Below the pieces are notes generated by a model, which was given only the letters and a program-made list of their open reading frames with translations, was not told the DNA's origin and ran no database searches. Below, piece by piece: positions 12,115 to 23,349 of a stretch of 64,000 bases of DNA; position 1 is the stretch's first letter, and each line of letters starts with the position of its first letter. The stretch covers positions 22,945,273 to 23,009,272 of the forward strand of contig NC_089589.1 of NCBI RefSeq assembly GCF_019320115.1. Direction: 5' to 3'. This DNA comes from Miscanthus floridulus (Eukaryota > Streptophyta > Magnoliopsida > Poales > Poaceae). A program made the position numbers and the translations under genes.

Positions 12115-12299
12115 TTGGAAAAACGGATTTGTAGGGACGCATCTATATCCAGTCGCCCCTACAAAATGATTTGTAGGGGCGGCCGGCGAACTGCCCCTAC
12201 AAATCGGCGGTTTGTAGAGTTGGGGCCGTAGGGGTGGCCGGCCAAACCACTGCTACAAATAGTGTGGAGCTGCCCCTACAAAGTCTTTCTTTAGTAGTG
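12115..12299. mobile_element. CACTA transposon end with hairpin subterminal repeats
   Basis: The right end CTTTCTTTAGTAGTG is the reverse complement of a CACTACTAAAG terminus. Inside it, TTTGTAGGGGC and GCCCCTACAAA alternate and can fold into several hairpins. No opposite end is visible nearby, so it is a remnant. Confidence 0.65.
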
Positions 12300-12529
12300 C
12301 ATCTAGCTCTGGCGAGAGTGTTGCCTGGACTAATTACCATGATTAGTTGATTCACTTTTGTTTGGATGATGGATTAGTTGATTCACTAGTTCCTATTTTT
12401 CCTCTTTAATATAACCATTCAGGTGGACGCCCTATTGTCGACCTCCGTGTGAAATGAGTTATAAACATATCAACAAAATAGAAGTATTTCCTCAATCCTG
12501 TATAAACAATATATAAGTGATTTTGTTTT

Positions 12530-12684
12530 TTTCTCGTATAAGCATTCTAAGTTCGGGCTTCCAACGAAATGTAGTTCCTTTCGCCTTGCCACACGTTAGG
12601 CAAAAACTCTTCAACTTTCTAGGCAGATCCAAGGCGAAAACTTTTTAGTAGGCAAACAGTACTCCCCATAATTCGGCATTATTC
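12530..12684. repeat. Paralogue of the NLR-C 3' flank (41707-41850)
   Basis: Both loci share CGTATAAGCATTCTAA, GGCTTCCAAC, TAGGCAAAAACTCTT and GGCATTATTC in order. This is the flank downstream of an NLR 3' end, so the NLR-B1 unit once extended to here before 12685-14555 was inserted. Confidence 0.7.
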
Positions 12685-14555
12685 TGTGAACACAAGGTTA
12701 ATATGTGCCTTTGTGGTTTGGATTTGTGATGAGTGATTGTCAACGTGATTCGCGTCTTGGGTTGAGTTTGTGAACTAACCATGGCGTAAGTTGGGTTGTG
12801 CAACATGTCTCTTCGCTTGTGGTGCGCAGGTGTGGAGCTAGGAGGCGGTGGTCGACGGCGAGGTGAAGGTCAAGTAGGGACGTGCCGTGCCAATGGACTA
12901 GAAGCGGTGAAGGACGGACGTGAGGCTTGGACTAAGGGACCAGGAGGCCAGGTGACCAGCCGCGGTGGCTGACATCTGGGGATATCGACAAGTGCAAGTA
13001 TACATGGAGGAGTGACCGTGTTGACCGAGTCAAGACGGCGCACGTGCAAGTCGAGCGGAGGCTCTGGAAGACTTGGCGCCGGGGCGGTCGAGGACGGAGG
13101 TGACGCCTCGAGTTGCGGGGGACGTGTATGGAGTATGCTACTCGCAGACGGTTTGGTGGTTTGGGCCTCAAACCATCGGGCAGACGGTTTCCGGGTTTGG
13201 GCCTCAAAACCCGGGCGGAGGTGGCGGAATTACAGAGGTTACGTCGAGGCGAAGCAAATCTGTGCAGGAAGCGAGACTGTCCGATCGATAGAAATCTGGT
13301 TGTACCATAATTTCGCCCTAAAATATCTAGGGGCACAAGTGGAATTGTGTAATAAGCCTATAAATAAGATGGGGCTGCCGCCGCTCAGTGTCACCTCTTG
13401 GACTTTTTCATTTCCTCATTCTGGTCCCCCTCCTAGAGTTTGTTCTTGAGGTCCACAAATTCGAAATTTGTTTAAGCAGAGATTTTGAGTTGGGAATGGA
13501 GGCCCGAATCAGCCGGTTGTCCTCTGGAATTCATCACCTGTGCCTGTGATTTTCATTTTGTTGCGTTGTTCGATTTTCTCCATTTTCGTTCTTGGCTACA
13601 ATCTGAATTTCTCAGAGTTTGGGTCGATCCCAAGCGATGATTTCTTGAGGACAGATTCGTAGCAAGTTGAATTCCATCTTTGTAAATTTTTGGAACGAAT
13701 GATGGAGATTTGGGTCGTTTTTCTTTTGATTTTCTGGTGCTCTTTCTCCCTGTTCGTGCCTAGCAGAGGCACTGCTTTTCCTGTTCGTCTTTTGCGTGTG
13801 GGGAGACGAGCAACTGAGCACCAGCACCGTGCTCACCAGGCCCGAGCCGGTGCTCGCCCAGAGAGGCCGACGGCCTGCGCCAAGCAGCAGGAGCCGCGTG
13901 CTCCCAGAGCCCGAGCGGCGCTCGCCCAGGTCGCCATGCTCTCGTCGGTCTCCTCCCTGTCTCTACTTCCTTCGGTGCTTGCTCTCTGTCTGTCTCAGAT
14001 TGGCAGCGCAGCATCTGGCCGGCGGCGAGCAGACCCACCGCTGGTTGTTCCTCTCTCCATCTCTGCTCGGTACGTGCAATCCAGTGCCGTGCGGTAGCTG
14101 TTTCCCTCCGTTCGTGCGGTTTTTCTCTCGGTTCTGTTCGGCTGTCGGTGTACACCGCCTCCTGATCGTGCGGTGCAGCGCTCGGCAGTGTCTGGTGCCC
14201 TTCGGTGGTGTCCGGTGCCTGTCAAAAGTGCCGGCCCAATTTCCAGTCTGGCAGGTTCGAATTTCCAGCCCTGTTTTTTTTTTTGTTTCATCCGTGGTTT
14301 GGGCGTTTGTGCTCGGATTTAAGTTCCATCTTTTGCGTTGGTGTTCCATCGATTCAAGGACCTTATCTAAGTATTCTCGTCACCCGTTGGCATGGATATT
14401 TTAGATTTGGGAACTTCTTTTGGTTTGCTTGTTTGGCAGTGATTTGGGGACAGTGGCCAAATATTTTGAGAGAAATTTTACGGCTCCCATTCACCCCTCT
14501 CTGGTCACCGTTTTCGGTCCTTTATATTGCTAGTAATTTAAATATCTAAAAAATA
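12685..14555 (+). other. 1.9-kb insertion in NLR-B1 3' flank, LTR-like
   Basis: Relative to the NLR-C flank, this block interrupts otherwise collinear sequence between GGCATTATTC and CCTCGTTAGG. It is GC-rich, has a TATA-like CCTATAAATAAGATGG at 13357-13370, then a pyrimidine-rich leader-like segment. Long overlapping open frames at 13690-14404 on both strands look like GC-driven artefacts. It could be a solo LTR or a Helitron-like carrier of promoter sequence. I found neither clean TG/CA ends nor a target duplication. Confidence 0.4.
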
Positions 14556-14573
14556 AAAGGAGCCTCGTTAGGA

Positions 14574-15192
14574 AGCTGCATTCTCATGGCACTGGCAGCA
14601 TATATATATATATGAACATTTAGTTGGCAACCTACGTACATTTTCAGGCTCACAATGAAACCGCAAGCCGGAATAAGCTGTATCATAACATTTGTTTTGT
14701 AACATGACGACTCACAACTTAATTATATGTACAAGGCTCTGTATTCTCAGGTGGTAACCTGCATCCACAGTACACACAGATTCGAATAAAAAAACTAATT
14801 CACATCACATCGCATTCTAGTCACCATGAATTTATTTGCAGTGTCCAACATCTGACTGCCTCACGACGACCCGCAGCGTAGTAATCGGCTCCATTGCTTC
14901 TTCTTCGGCCGAAGCGATGATAGCTCCAACCTCCAAGGCTGCTTTTTGTCCATGCGGCACTCCACCTGCAGGCGAGGTCTTTTATGCATTCTATAATCGA
15001 TAGTGCTAGAGACGTATGTAGTAATAATAATAGTCTTGGAGTAGCATGCATACTTTATTGTTACTCCCTCTGTTGTTCCACGATGAATTCCCTTCAAACT
15101 TGCTCCACTTTGTCCAATAACACCTCCTCTGTTTCATCCCCTGAAACGGACCGTCTAGTCAAGTAACCAGATATTCCAATAGCAAGAAAGGT
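14574..15192 (-). repeat. Near-identical copy of the NLR-B 3' end (22833-23450)
   Basis: From GCATTCTCATGGCACTGG to GCAAGAAAGGT the two loci differ at only a handful of positions, covering the NLR 3' untranslated region and the last coding codons. The match ends at 15192, where NLR-B1 switches to CACTA-linked sequence. A poly(A) signal AATAAA on the minus strand lies at 14831-14836. Confidence 0.9.
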
Positions 15193-16652
15193 ACATAACT
15201 AAACAAGTAACTTAGCAGCTTATAGAGTTATACATCTGACTAACATTTCACTGCTGCTGTGTTTGAAACTATCTGAATCCTATTGGATTGTTGTAGTATT
15301 TCTGTTGTGTCAGAAACTCTCTGAATATAGTTATACAGCTGCTATGTCTGAAACTCTCAATTTTTCAATCCTTTACAAGTCTGCTATTTGCTGTTGTTGC
15401 ATTGCTGTAGTATTTGGTGTGCTTAATACCATGAAGGGTTCTTGGTACTGCATACTGTAGAAAATTTTGGACTAACGCTATGTTGGTTAATATTCAAGCG
15501 ATTGTCTGGAAAGAATTTCTGAAGATTGAAAAACATATGTATGTTGTTTACATTACCTGGTATAGCAGTAGTTTGGACTAACTAAACAATGCCTTTGAAC
15601 AACATTTTATTACTATGTTCATGCATAGATATCTACCTCTGGTTTTAAAAAGTTTACAAAATTTTGAGCCATACTTGCTGGATTTTTCAGGAATGGCAAT
15701 GGCTAGTGGACTGAGATGCAGTGGCAAATGTTGCTCAAATACTAAAACAACTAGCCAGCAACATGACAACATGTCTGTTCATCTGGTAGCATTCTGTCCC
15801 ATTCCCTTGTTCCCTCAGCAATCATAGCTGCTCTAAAAAGTCTAAAACAAAATTTGTACTATTCTCTTGTACTTGTGTTCTGGACTTGTAGATAGTAGAT
15901 GCAGATTACAAAACTAGAGAAGTAAAGTTAGTGTTAGCTTCTCACATTTGGATTTTACTCAGGCATAGTTACCGTTGAGTAGAGCTGCACTATGAAAATT
16001 TCTTATCTTTTTGTGATACTCTTTAATTTTTCTATCCATGGAAAACAATAACTAGCTAGTTTGGGGTGCTGATGGTTTTACCTTCACTATTTTGGTAGCA
16101 TAGTTTTTGAATTTTTTCTGGATGTTGATTCTTCTGAACTTATACCTGTCATTAGTCTCTTAAATTTGTCATCTTCATTTCTATGTCCATGTGGTTATTA
16201 TGAGAATTATGTTGCCAGGAGCATGATGTGCATGCAGATATGGTGTACTAAGAGTGTTTTGTATGGCAGCTATTAAACTGAAATATGCTGAGAAAAAAAT
16301 TATTTTTTCTTTCGAAAATAGGTTTGTCGAGTGTAATTCCCAAAAACACTCGGCAAACAATAATGGTATGCTGAGAAAAAAATTATTATTTTTCTTTGTA
16401 AAATAGGTTTGCCGAGTGTATTTTAGAAAAACACTCGGCAAATCACTTTTTTTGCCAAGTGTCAAATTTGACACTCGACAAACCATTTGTCGAGTGCGCG
16501 TTAAAAAACACTCGGCAAATAGCTGTTTGCCGACACTGTAGATGTCGTGTGCTGTTTGCCGAGTGTTACACTCGGCAAAGCCTTTGCCGAGTGTTTTTTT
16601 GGTCTTTGCCGAGTGCCTGTGGCACACGGCAAAGTCACTGTTTCCGGTAGTG
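15193..16652. mobile_element. CACTA element (one clear end) inside NLR-B1
   Basis: The right end at 16652 is GTTTCCGGTAGTG, reverse complement of CACTACCGGAAAC. The subterminal zone 16320-16630 carries about a dozen CTCGGCAAA / TTTGCCGAGTG motifs, alternately oriented. The left limit is set only by loss of NLR homology at 15192, where no CACTA terminus is visible, so the other end may be deleted together with the LRR-coding DNA. The interior has no recognisable transposase. Confidence 0.8.
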
Positions 16653-17067
16653 CTAGAAGATTCCTAGTAATTAACTGGTCATAGTATTCTTTTCCTAACA
16701 CTTCTAAATCTTGTGAGTTTCCATGAACAAATCCTTCACTAATCCACATAGCAACAATGCGGTGATACCTGAACACCGTGCTCTTAGGGAGGAGTGCGTA
16801 GTGCAGAAAGCAAGACATCAAAGGAGGATGCAAATCTTGAAAGCTAAGATATACTGCATAGTTTAGCTCTTCAGGCATTTGGGATACTGACCATGTAGAA
16901 TCATTTAGGACATTTTTCCAGACGCTTCGCCTTGTGTTTCTTTGGCGGAGCAGGCCACCTATTACTTTGACTGCGAGAGGCAAACCATCACATTTTGCTA
17001 TAATCGACATTCCAATGTCCTTCAATGTATCAACCTTTAGTTCATCATTATTTTCATTTCCCACCAC

Positions 17068-17708
17068 CTGGAAGCAGCTATCGTCAGTTAATTAAACGGA
17101 ATATTTTGATATATATACGCATTTGGTCCTAATCAGAAGCAAAATCACGTACGACATTCGTTCTAAGCCTATGACCGATGTACCAGGAGAGAGAGGAAAA
17201 ATAATTGTATATGTAATATGTATAGCACTACGGTGCAACTAGTAATAATTGTATAATTGTTTATCACATGCGGCATTTGTCAGTCACTCTATCATTATCA
17301 GTTCTTTTATTTTATAGTCACTGTATTGTCTACCAAAAGTTTATAGTCACTCCAATATTTATTAAAGCTTTTATTCAAAATTTTATTTTACTAAAATGGC
17401 ATGAACTATCGGCTCAGCCTGCACTATGGCACTTAGGATATTGAATTTTTGCGTCATCTAAAAGTTATTTATGTAGTAATATTATTTTAGAGAGATAAAA
17501 AATAATTAAAATTAAATTACTAGTATTGATATGACATAATATTTTAGTCAAAATTTATAAACTTATCTAAAATAAAAACTTACAAATTTTATTCCCATGT
17601 CTTATAAATGTAATTCAAAATAAATTTGTCGGTATCATTATTTACTTGTGGTTTGTTACGGAAGATTTTAGCACTTGATTAATTATTAGACAAATATATA
17701 CAAATGTA
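17068..17708 (-). other. NLR-B1 intron remnant
   Basis: It is alignable to the NLR-B intron (25396-26030), sharing CATATGACCGATGTACCA-type and TTATAGTCACTCCAGTATTTATT-like phrases. It is AT-rich with no gene and is cut by a Stowaway-like element at 17709. Confidence 0.7.
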
Positions 17709-17946
17709 CGCCCTCCGTCCCAAAATAGCGGACGTTTTAGGTTTGGGCACAGGAACTAAGAAAAAGTAATAAGGTGTTGTGCATAAAAAACAAGGAGAGA
17801 TATAGAGAGAAATAGAGATAGAGATGTATTAGGAAAAGAAAAAAGCACATTGGGAGAAGAGAAACGTGCATTGGGAAATGAGAGTGTCAAGTATTTTGGG
17901 ACAAAATTTGAATCATAAAACGTATTCTATTTTAGGACAGAGGGAG
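17709..17946. mobile_element. Stowaway-like MITE
   Basis: Termini are TA/CGCCCTCCGTCCCAAAATAG and TTTTAGGACAGAGGGAG/TA, giving a good terminal inverted repeat and a TA duplication. It lies between NLR-B1 and NLR-B2. Confidence 0.85.
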
Positions 17947-17983
17947 TATAGATGTTGATTCTAGTTTATGTCGCGGGTGGAAA

Positions 17984-18008
17984 CCCCCCCCCCCCCCCCC
18001 CCCCCCCC
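17984..18008. repeat. Poly-C run at the broken edge of NLR-B2
   Basis: Twenty-five C residues sit where intact paralogues have GGAAACCCCTTCAATACCC. NLR homology stops just to the left. The run either expanded from the CCCC in the LRR codons or marks a rearrangement joint. Confidence 0.9.
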
Positions 18009-19005
18009 AATGCCCTCAAATTAGTTAGGACGCCGAAACCCTGGGTATATTTTTTATACCTGAGGCACCAAGGCTTAGATACCTCAGCTGCTGTAACTTT
18101 CCAATGCCACAAGGAAGCTTCACCAAACTTCTACAATGAGAAAGGTCAATGCACTGTAAGAATTTCATCTTGGCTATTTTTTGCTGGCAGCCTAGATGTG
18201 TCAGTGCCATCTAGACACAAATACCTCAAGTGTTTGAGTTGGACCAAAGATTTAGACAATGCATCAAAATTTGCTTGTTCTATATGTAGGGTCCGCAAAC
18301 ATGGAAAACATGACAGTGAATCACCTGGGTTGATCTTTATTTTCCCAACTAAAATTAGTGTTCGTAGTGATATATGTGCTTGCAGGGAACTCCATGCTAG
18401 CTTATTTGACTCTGATCCTTTGTTTTCTAGTGATAACCGAATAATATTTTCTGGAATGCTATTAATGGTTGGGCCAGCTTCACTTTTCTGAGTTACCAGT
18501 GCTTCATCTCTAGTCAAATACTGAGCAAATGAACGAACAATATCATGCATATTGCAAACTCCATGGTCCACATACCTTGGATCTGGCTCTAGAAGGTTCC
18601 TAGCTATTAATTGGCCATAGTATTCTTTTCCTAATACTTCTAAATCTTTCGAGTTTCCATGAACAAATCCTTCACTAATCCACATGGCAACAACTTGCTC
18701 ATCCCAGAACACTGTGCTCTTGGGGAGGAGGGTGTAGTGCAGAAAGCAAGACTTCAACCCAGGGTGCAAATCTTGATAGCTAAGGTATATTGCATAGTTT
18801 AGCTCTTCAGGCATTTGGGATGCTGACCATGTAGAATCATTTAGGATTTTTGTCCAGTCGCATCGCCTAGTTTTTTTTTTTGGCGGAGAAGGCCTCCTAT
18901 TACTTTGACAGCGAGAGGCAAACCATCACATTTTGCTACAATCAACATTCCAATGTCCTTCAATGCATCAACCTTTGGTTCGTCATTGTTTTTGTTTCCG
19001 ACCAC
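18009..19005 (-). pseudogene. NLR-B2: truncated CNL exon 2
   Basis: Starts after an AG acceptor at 19005 with VVGNKNNDE, then GLPLAVKVIGGLL, the winged helix (LKSCFLHYTLLPKSTVF), an MHD motif read as NMHD, and the first LRRs (LKHLRYLCLDGTDTSRLP). A run of 11 A (minus strand, about 18870-18880) after RQ shifts the frame; 9 or 12 would keep it open. The copy ends at the poly-C run, so the later LRRs and C-terminus are absent. There is no exon 1. Compared with NLR-C it is nearly identical over the shared part. Confidence 0.9.
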
Positions 19006-20053
19006 CTGCAGCAGCAACTTAAGCTTGTTAATTGAATGGAATATGTAGATATAAATACACTTGGTCATTTAATTGGAAGGAAAATCAAGTGCTAGTAAAC
19101 GATACTGTGTGCAGAGGCAAAATTCACATGCGACGTTCTAAGCGTATGACCGATGTACCAGTCCACTAAAATAGATGGAAAAATCATCATATTTGTATAT
19201 CACTACGGTCCAATTAGGTGACGTCTGTGACTCTGTGTACAAGAATAGTGTTCTCATCAGTCACTATCATTACCAACTCTCGTATCCACTATCATCTACC
19301 TGATGTTTATAGTCACTCCAGTATTTATCGTATATATTTTATTTAATGTTTTCTTATTTTATTAAAAAAAGGTTGTACAGTACGCCAGATTACTTCATCA
19401 CTGCCAAGTACTGGAGTGACTATACACTAGTGATAAAAAAAAAGCACAAAATGTACGCTAGATTAATGCATCTTCACTGCCAGTACCCGACAATGATAAA
19501 TGATTAAAAAAGTAAAAAAAATATGTCTTCACTATTTAAACTCAAGATCTCAACATTCTCTTGAGCATCTATACCAGCAGAGCTATACAACACTTGTGAC
19601 TATACAACTAATGTTATTGTTTTAACTACACAATTTTGAATCTTATATTGCATAGTTGATACTCTAAATGATCTCAAATGAAAAGGTTGTTAACTGTTGT
19701 AGATCTCATCGACTACTAACTCTACTATTGACTTTGTCTCCATTCGACATCATTAACCATCTCAAATCCCATTGGAAAACTTAGATAGAATATGTTGATA
19801 TGTAAACCTGATGAAATAAAACTTAGATTAACAAGATCTTAACTTAGACTAAACATGATCACTAACTTATCTTAATGTGGAAACTAATCTTAGATACTAA
19901 CTAGAGCTTGTGAACGCCATCCGTGTCACTAGAGATGTGATGGAGTTGATGTAGGTGAAGTAGGTGTACCGATCTTCACCAACAGTACGTGGACATGGGA
20001 GACGGCCTTCCTAAACCCTCCAGCGTTGTAGTGACCGGTTATGTGATTTTATT
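18009..20053. repeat. Segmental duplication (pair 43350-45380)
   Basis: The two blocks are collinear from CCCTCAAATTAGTTAGG through GTGACCGGTTATGTGATTT, covering NLR exon 2, its acceptor, intron start and an LTR-like stretch. The C-side copy has an extra stretch around 45265-45310. Confidence 0.92.
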
Positions 20054-20250
20054 AGAGAGGGAGGAGGGAGCCAGGGCCACGCCGCTGCCCAGATCTGGGC
20101 CCGCGAGCCGCTGCCGCCGTGCCTCGCGAGGGTGAAGGGAGAGGGAGGGGTTCAGTGTGAGAAAGAGAGGAATGAGGAGAAACCCTAAGTCTCCTTGTAT
20201 TTATAGTCAAAGATGGTTATTGGGCTCGCCTGGGCCTATTGGGCATTGGC
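19480..20250 (-). mobile_element. LTR-like sequence, minus orientation
   Basis: On the minus strand it contains a TATA-like GACTATAAATACAAGG (about 20195-20211) followed by a pyrimidine-rich leader with CTCGCGAGGCACGG. Its left half is shared with 44830-45380. It precedes decayed copia polymerase sequence in the same orientation, so it is probably that element's 3' LTR, though the ends were not defined. Confidence 0.45.
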
Positions 20251-20537
20251 CTTTTTGAAGGCGGGCATTATAGTGTGCCCGCCTCCAGAAATTGTCTTAT
20301 GGAGGCGGGCATCTTTTGCCAACTGCCTCCAAAAATAGATTATTTTTGGAGGCGGTTGCGCAACGGTGACCACCTCCGTTAATACATTAACGGGCCAACC
20401 GCCTTGGTTATTGAATGATTAACTGAGGCGGCCGCTCAGGAGGCTGGCTTGGCTATGGATAACGGAGGCAGGCAAAAAGGGTGCCTGCCTCCATTCAAAA
20501 AAGGGCGCCGCCACCTAAAAGGAATCCTATAGTAGTG
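20250..20537. mobile_element. CACTA transposon end with GGAGGCGG hairpins
   Basis: It ends in ATCCTATAGTAGTG at 20537, reverse complement of CACTACTATAGGAT. Repeats of GGAGGCGGGCA and TGCCCGCCTCC alternate in orientation and can fold into hairpins. The opposite terminus is not visible. Confidence 0.65.
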
Positions 20538-20559
20538 GCTGTGGACGAGGGGGCCGAAC

Positions 20560-22830
20560 CCTAGAATATCTAAGGGTTGCCGCTAATCACGGCAGATCTT
20601 ATTTAGTTGGAATTAAATGACAGGTGGACCAAAAACTTAATGCTTAATTAATCTTGTAATTAAGTTCGGGATTAGCCGAACCGATCATATTCCAACATTC
20701 TCTAACTTGATCGAACGACTAATGTACTTATGCAACTAATGTTTGCCTTACACTTATGTTCAAACTTAGTACTACAGCAAGACCAGACCAATGCGTCGTC
20801 AGCAGCATTAATCGTCACTGGGACCCCATTACCCATAGTTCACTGCAATACCTTGTTAGAACGCTTATTACTTATTGGGAGTATATGGCCCTATTACCAG
20901 GAATCAAGTTAGAGACTCTGCACTAGAACCCAAATTGATTTGCGCGCTCATAAATGGGATAAGTGTTAAGCCTCAAATAATCAAATATGCTAGCATCAGC
21001 TTAGTTCTTATTTTTCTCAAGCTTAATAATTTGATCCTGGGTTCTTTCTTTCACAACATTTAATCAATGTGCTTGGCATCAGCATTTGATCTGTTGTTAC
21101 TCGAAATAATACTGCAACTTAACTGTAGGCCTGTAGCAGTATGTCAATACTTAATCTTGGGATAATATCTCTTAAGCCACATGGCCTGTCGCATTCATTC
21201 TTTAAACATGCCACTAATTTGAGCTCATCTTAATACTAATTGTGCACATTCTTATACATACTGAAGAGTATTGGCAATAAAATAATTCTTAATTCTTATA
21301 AGTGACATGATGATTATTTTGGTGCCTCATCAATAACTTAAAATTCTTTAGCACCTTCCGGTGGACCTATTCTGGATTAATAAACTAATATTTTGCCAAA
21401 TATTCCAATGCCAAGTCTAGACTAGTATTGACTTTGAGCATTTTTAAAGTTAATAACCGCCGAAGCATATGGAACTTCTTCCTCTTCAACTGTTACTAAC
21501 TTATTCTTAGAACATTTGGGATAATTAAACTTAATGCATTATGCAAACAGACAGGCATGGCGTTACTTATTCAAATTCTATCACTTATGCATTACTTAAT
21601 ATGCTTTTCATGATAGTCCTAGTAGTCATTGGTCCTGTATTGGTGTATCTCAATGCCCAGAAACTCAGACGCTTCACCAAAACAAAAAAAATTTGGGTGA
21701 GTAGAAAACTCTTATGTGACATTGCCACGTGTTAACTCAACTTCACCCGTGTAGAGTATTAGGACGAGAAACTTTTCCACCTTTTTCTTATAAACATAAT
21801 TGTCCACTTGATGAAATTCTATACCATAGTGAGGTATGTTCTTAGTTTTAATCTTACAAAAACTCCCTTTGAAGTCACGCTTAAAATTGTAGACCCTTTT
21901 ATAGCCTACTGTTTTGACTTCATTAGGAAACTTATTAACACCCACATTTCATATATACTTATGGACCTAAGCTCATAAAATTGCTTAGTTTAGAATAACA
22001 AAATTTCTCTTCTGATGTGACCATTTTATATATGTATCATGGATCACAAGCAGTTTATTAACAATAGAGGTTTACTTATGTGCCTAATTATCAACTAATA
22101 CTTGCTACATATATATGTTGTGGCTTACTAATTGACACTTGAAAATCCACAATAGAAATTGTAGTAATTTAAATGGACGTATAGTAATGACTTATGGCAC
22201 AAACTGAGATATTTATGTCTTCTTGAATCATTGATACAGAAAACTAAGCCCGTATCTCTCCAAGATTTATTCTTCCTACTTTGTGAGCTCCCACTAGCTC
22301 CCACTGATTCTTGCATTCTCTAGAAACACATCATATCTTAAGAACTTAGTAAAACAATTATAACAGTAGAAACACAATCACTTGGACTTTGCTCCCACTG
22401 ATTTCTGTGTTCTCTAGGAACATAATCCCTTGGATTTATCAGGGTGACATATGGATAGCTCATTTACTTAGAATCTCATTTCTTATCCTTAGCTAGACTG
22501 TACTTATGTCTTGCTGAGGTTTTACCCAGTAAAAACTTTTATGGTCAAATGTTCATCAATCAGCGTTGGCCAGAATGACAAAACATAAGCCATATAAGTC
22601 TCTAAAAACAAGCTCTATGAACTAGTCTAATCAGCGTTGGCCAGAATAAACTGGAACAGGAAATTTGGTGGACATGCAAACACTAATTAGCTTTGACCAG
22701 AAATAGTGAAAGCAAGCCATACTAAAATTAGAGACTAATATTGGGCTTAGAGACAAAAAATTTGAATAAAATTTATTTCTAGAGTCTCATGCTTTATAAT
22801 CTTATTGAATAGAGCATCTCTCATGGCACT
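20560..22830 (-). pseudogene. Decayed copia polyprotein remnant
   Basis: Minus-strand translation of 21712-21945 reads NEVKTVGYKRVYNFKRDFKG, then, after what looks like a large internal deletion, QVDNYVYKKKVEKFLVLILY. These resemble the copia reverse-transcriptase phrases VKTVGCKWVYK.KRD.KG and the segment just before the YVDD catalytic box; here the aspartates are lost. The rest is AT-rich with many stops. No LTR pair, integrase or primer site could be assigned. It lies between NLR-B2 and the NLR-B 3' flank. Confidence 0.6.
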
Positions 22831-23086
22831 GGCATTCTCATGGCACTGGCAGCATATATATATATATATGAACATTTAGTTGGCAACCTACGTACATTTT
22901 CAGGCTCACAATGAAACCGCAAGCCGGAATAAGCTGTATCATAACATTTGTTTTGTAACATGACGACTCACAACTTAATTATATGTACAAGGCTCTGTAT
23001 TCTCAGGTGGTAACCTGCATCCACAGTACACACAGATTCGAATAAAAAAACTAATTCACATCACATCGCATTCTAGTCACCATGAA

Positions 23087-23092
23087 TTTATT
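23087..23092 (-). terminator. Poly(A) signal of NLR-B
   Basis: AATAAA on the minus strand, about 260 bp past the NLR-B stop codon and within sequence conserved in NLR-B1 (14831-14836) and, in similar form, near 42120 in NLR-C. Confidence 0.5.
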
Positions 23093-23349
23093 TGCAGTGT
23101 CCAACATCTGACTGCCTCACGACGACCCGCAGCGTAGTAATCGGCTCCATTGCTTCTTCTTCGGCCGTAGCGATGATAGCTCCAGCCTCCAAGGCTGCTT
23201 TTTGTCCATGCGGCACTCCACCTGCAGGCGAGGTCTTTTATGCATTCTATAATCGATAGTGCTAGAGACGTATGTAGTAATAATAATAGTCTTGGAGTAG
23301 CATGCATACTTTATTGTTACTCCCTCTGTTGTTCCACGATGAATTCCCT

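Larger units (their letters stand above)
14574..17067 (-). pseudogene. NLR-B1: CNL exon 2 gutted by a CACTA element
   Basis: Exon 2 begins at 17067 after an AG acceptor with VVGNENNDE, followed by ARC2 CDGLPLAVKVIGGLLRQ and the winged-helix segment SCFLHYALLPKSTVF, through ARNLL-type sequence at about 16654. There a CACTA terminus replaces the rest. Coding homology resumes only in the last codons and 3' untranslated region (14574-15192). The MHD motif, all LRRs and most of the C-terminus are missing. There is no adjoining exon 1; upstream lies intron-like sequence and then NLR-B2. It cannot encode a working receptor. Confidence 0.9.

Noticed and set aside
13690..14404. A 135- to 202-codon gene on the plus strand
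   Set aside because: Open frames exist in several frames on both strands of a GC-rich insertion. There is no domain, no paralogue in the cluster, and the context looks like LTR or leader sequence.
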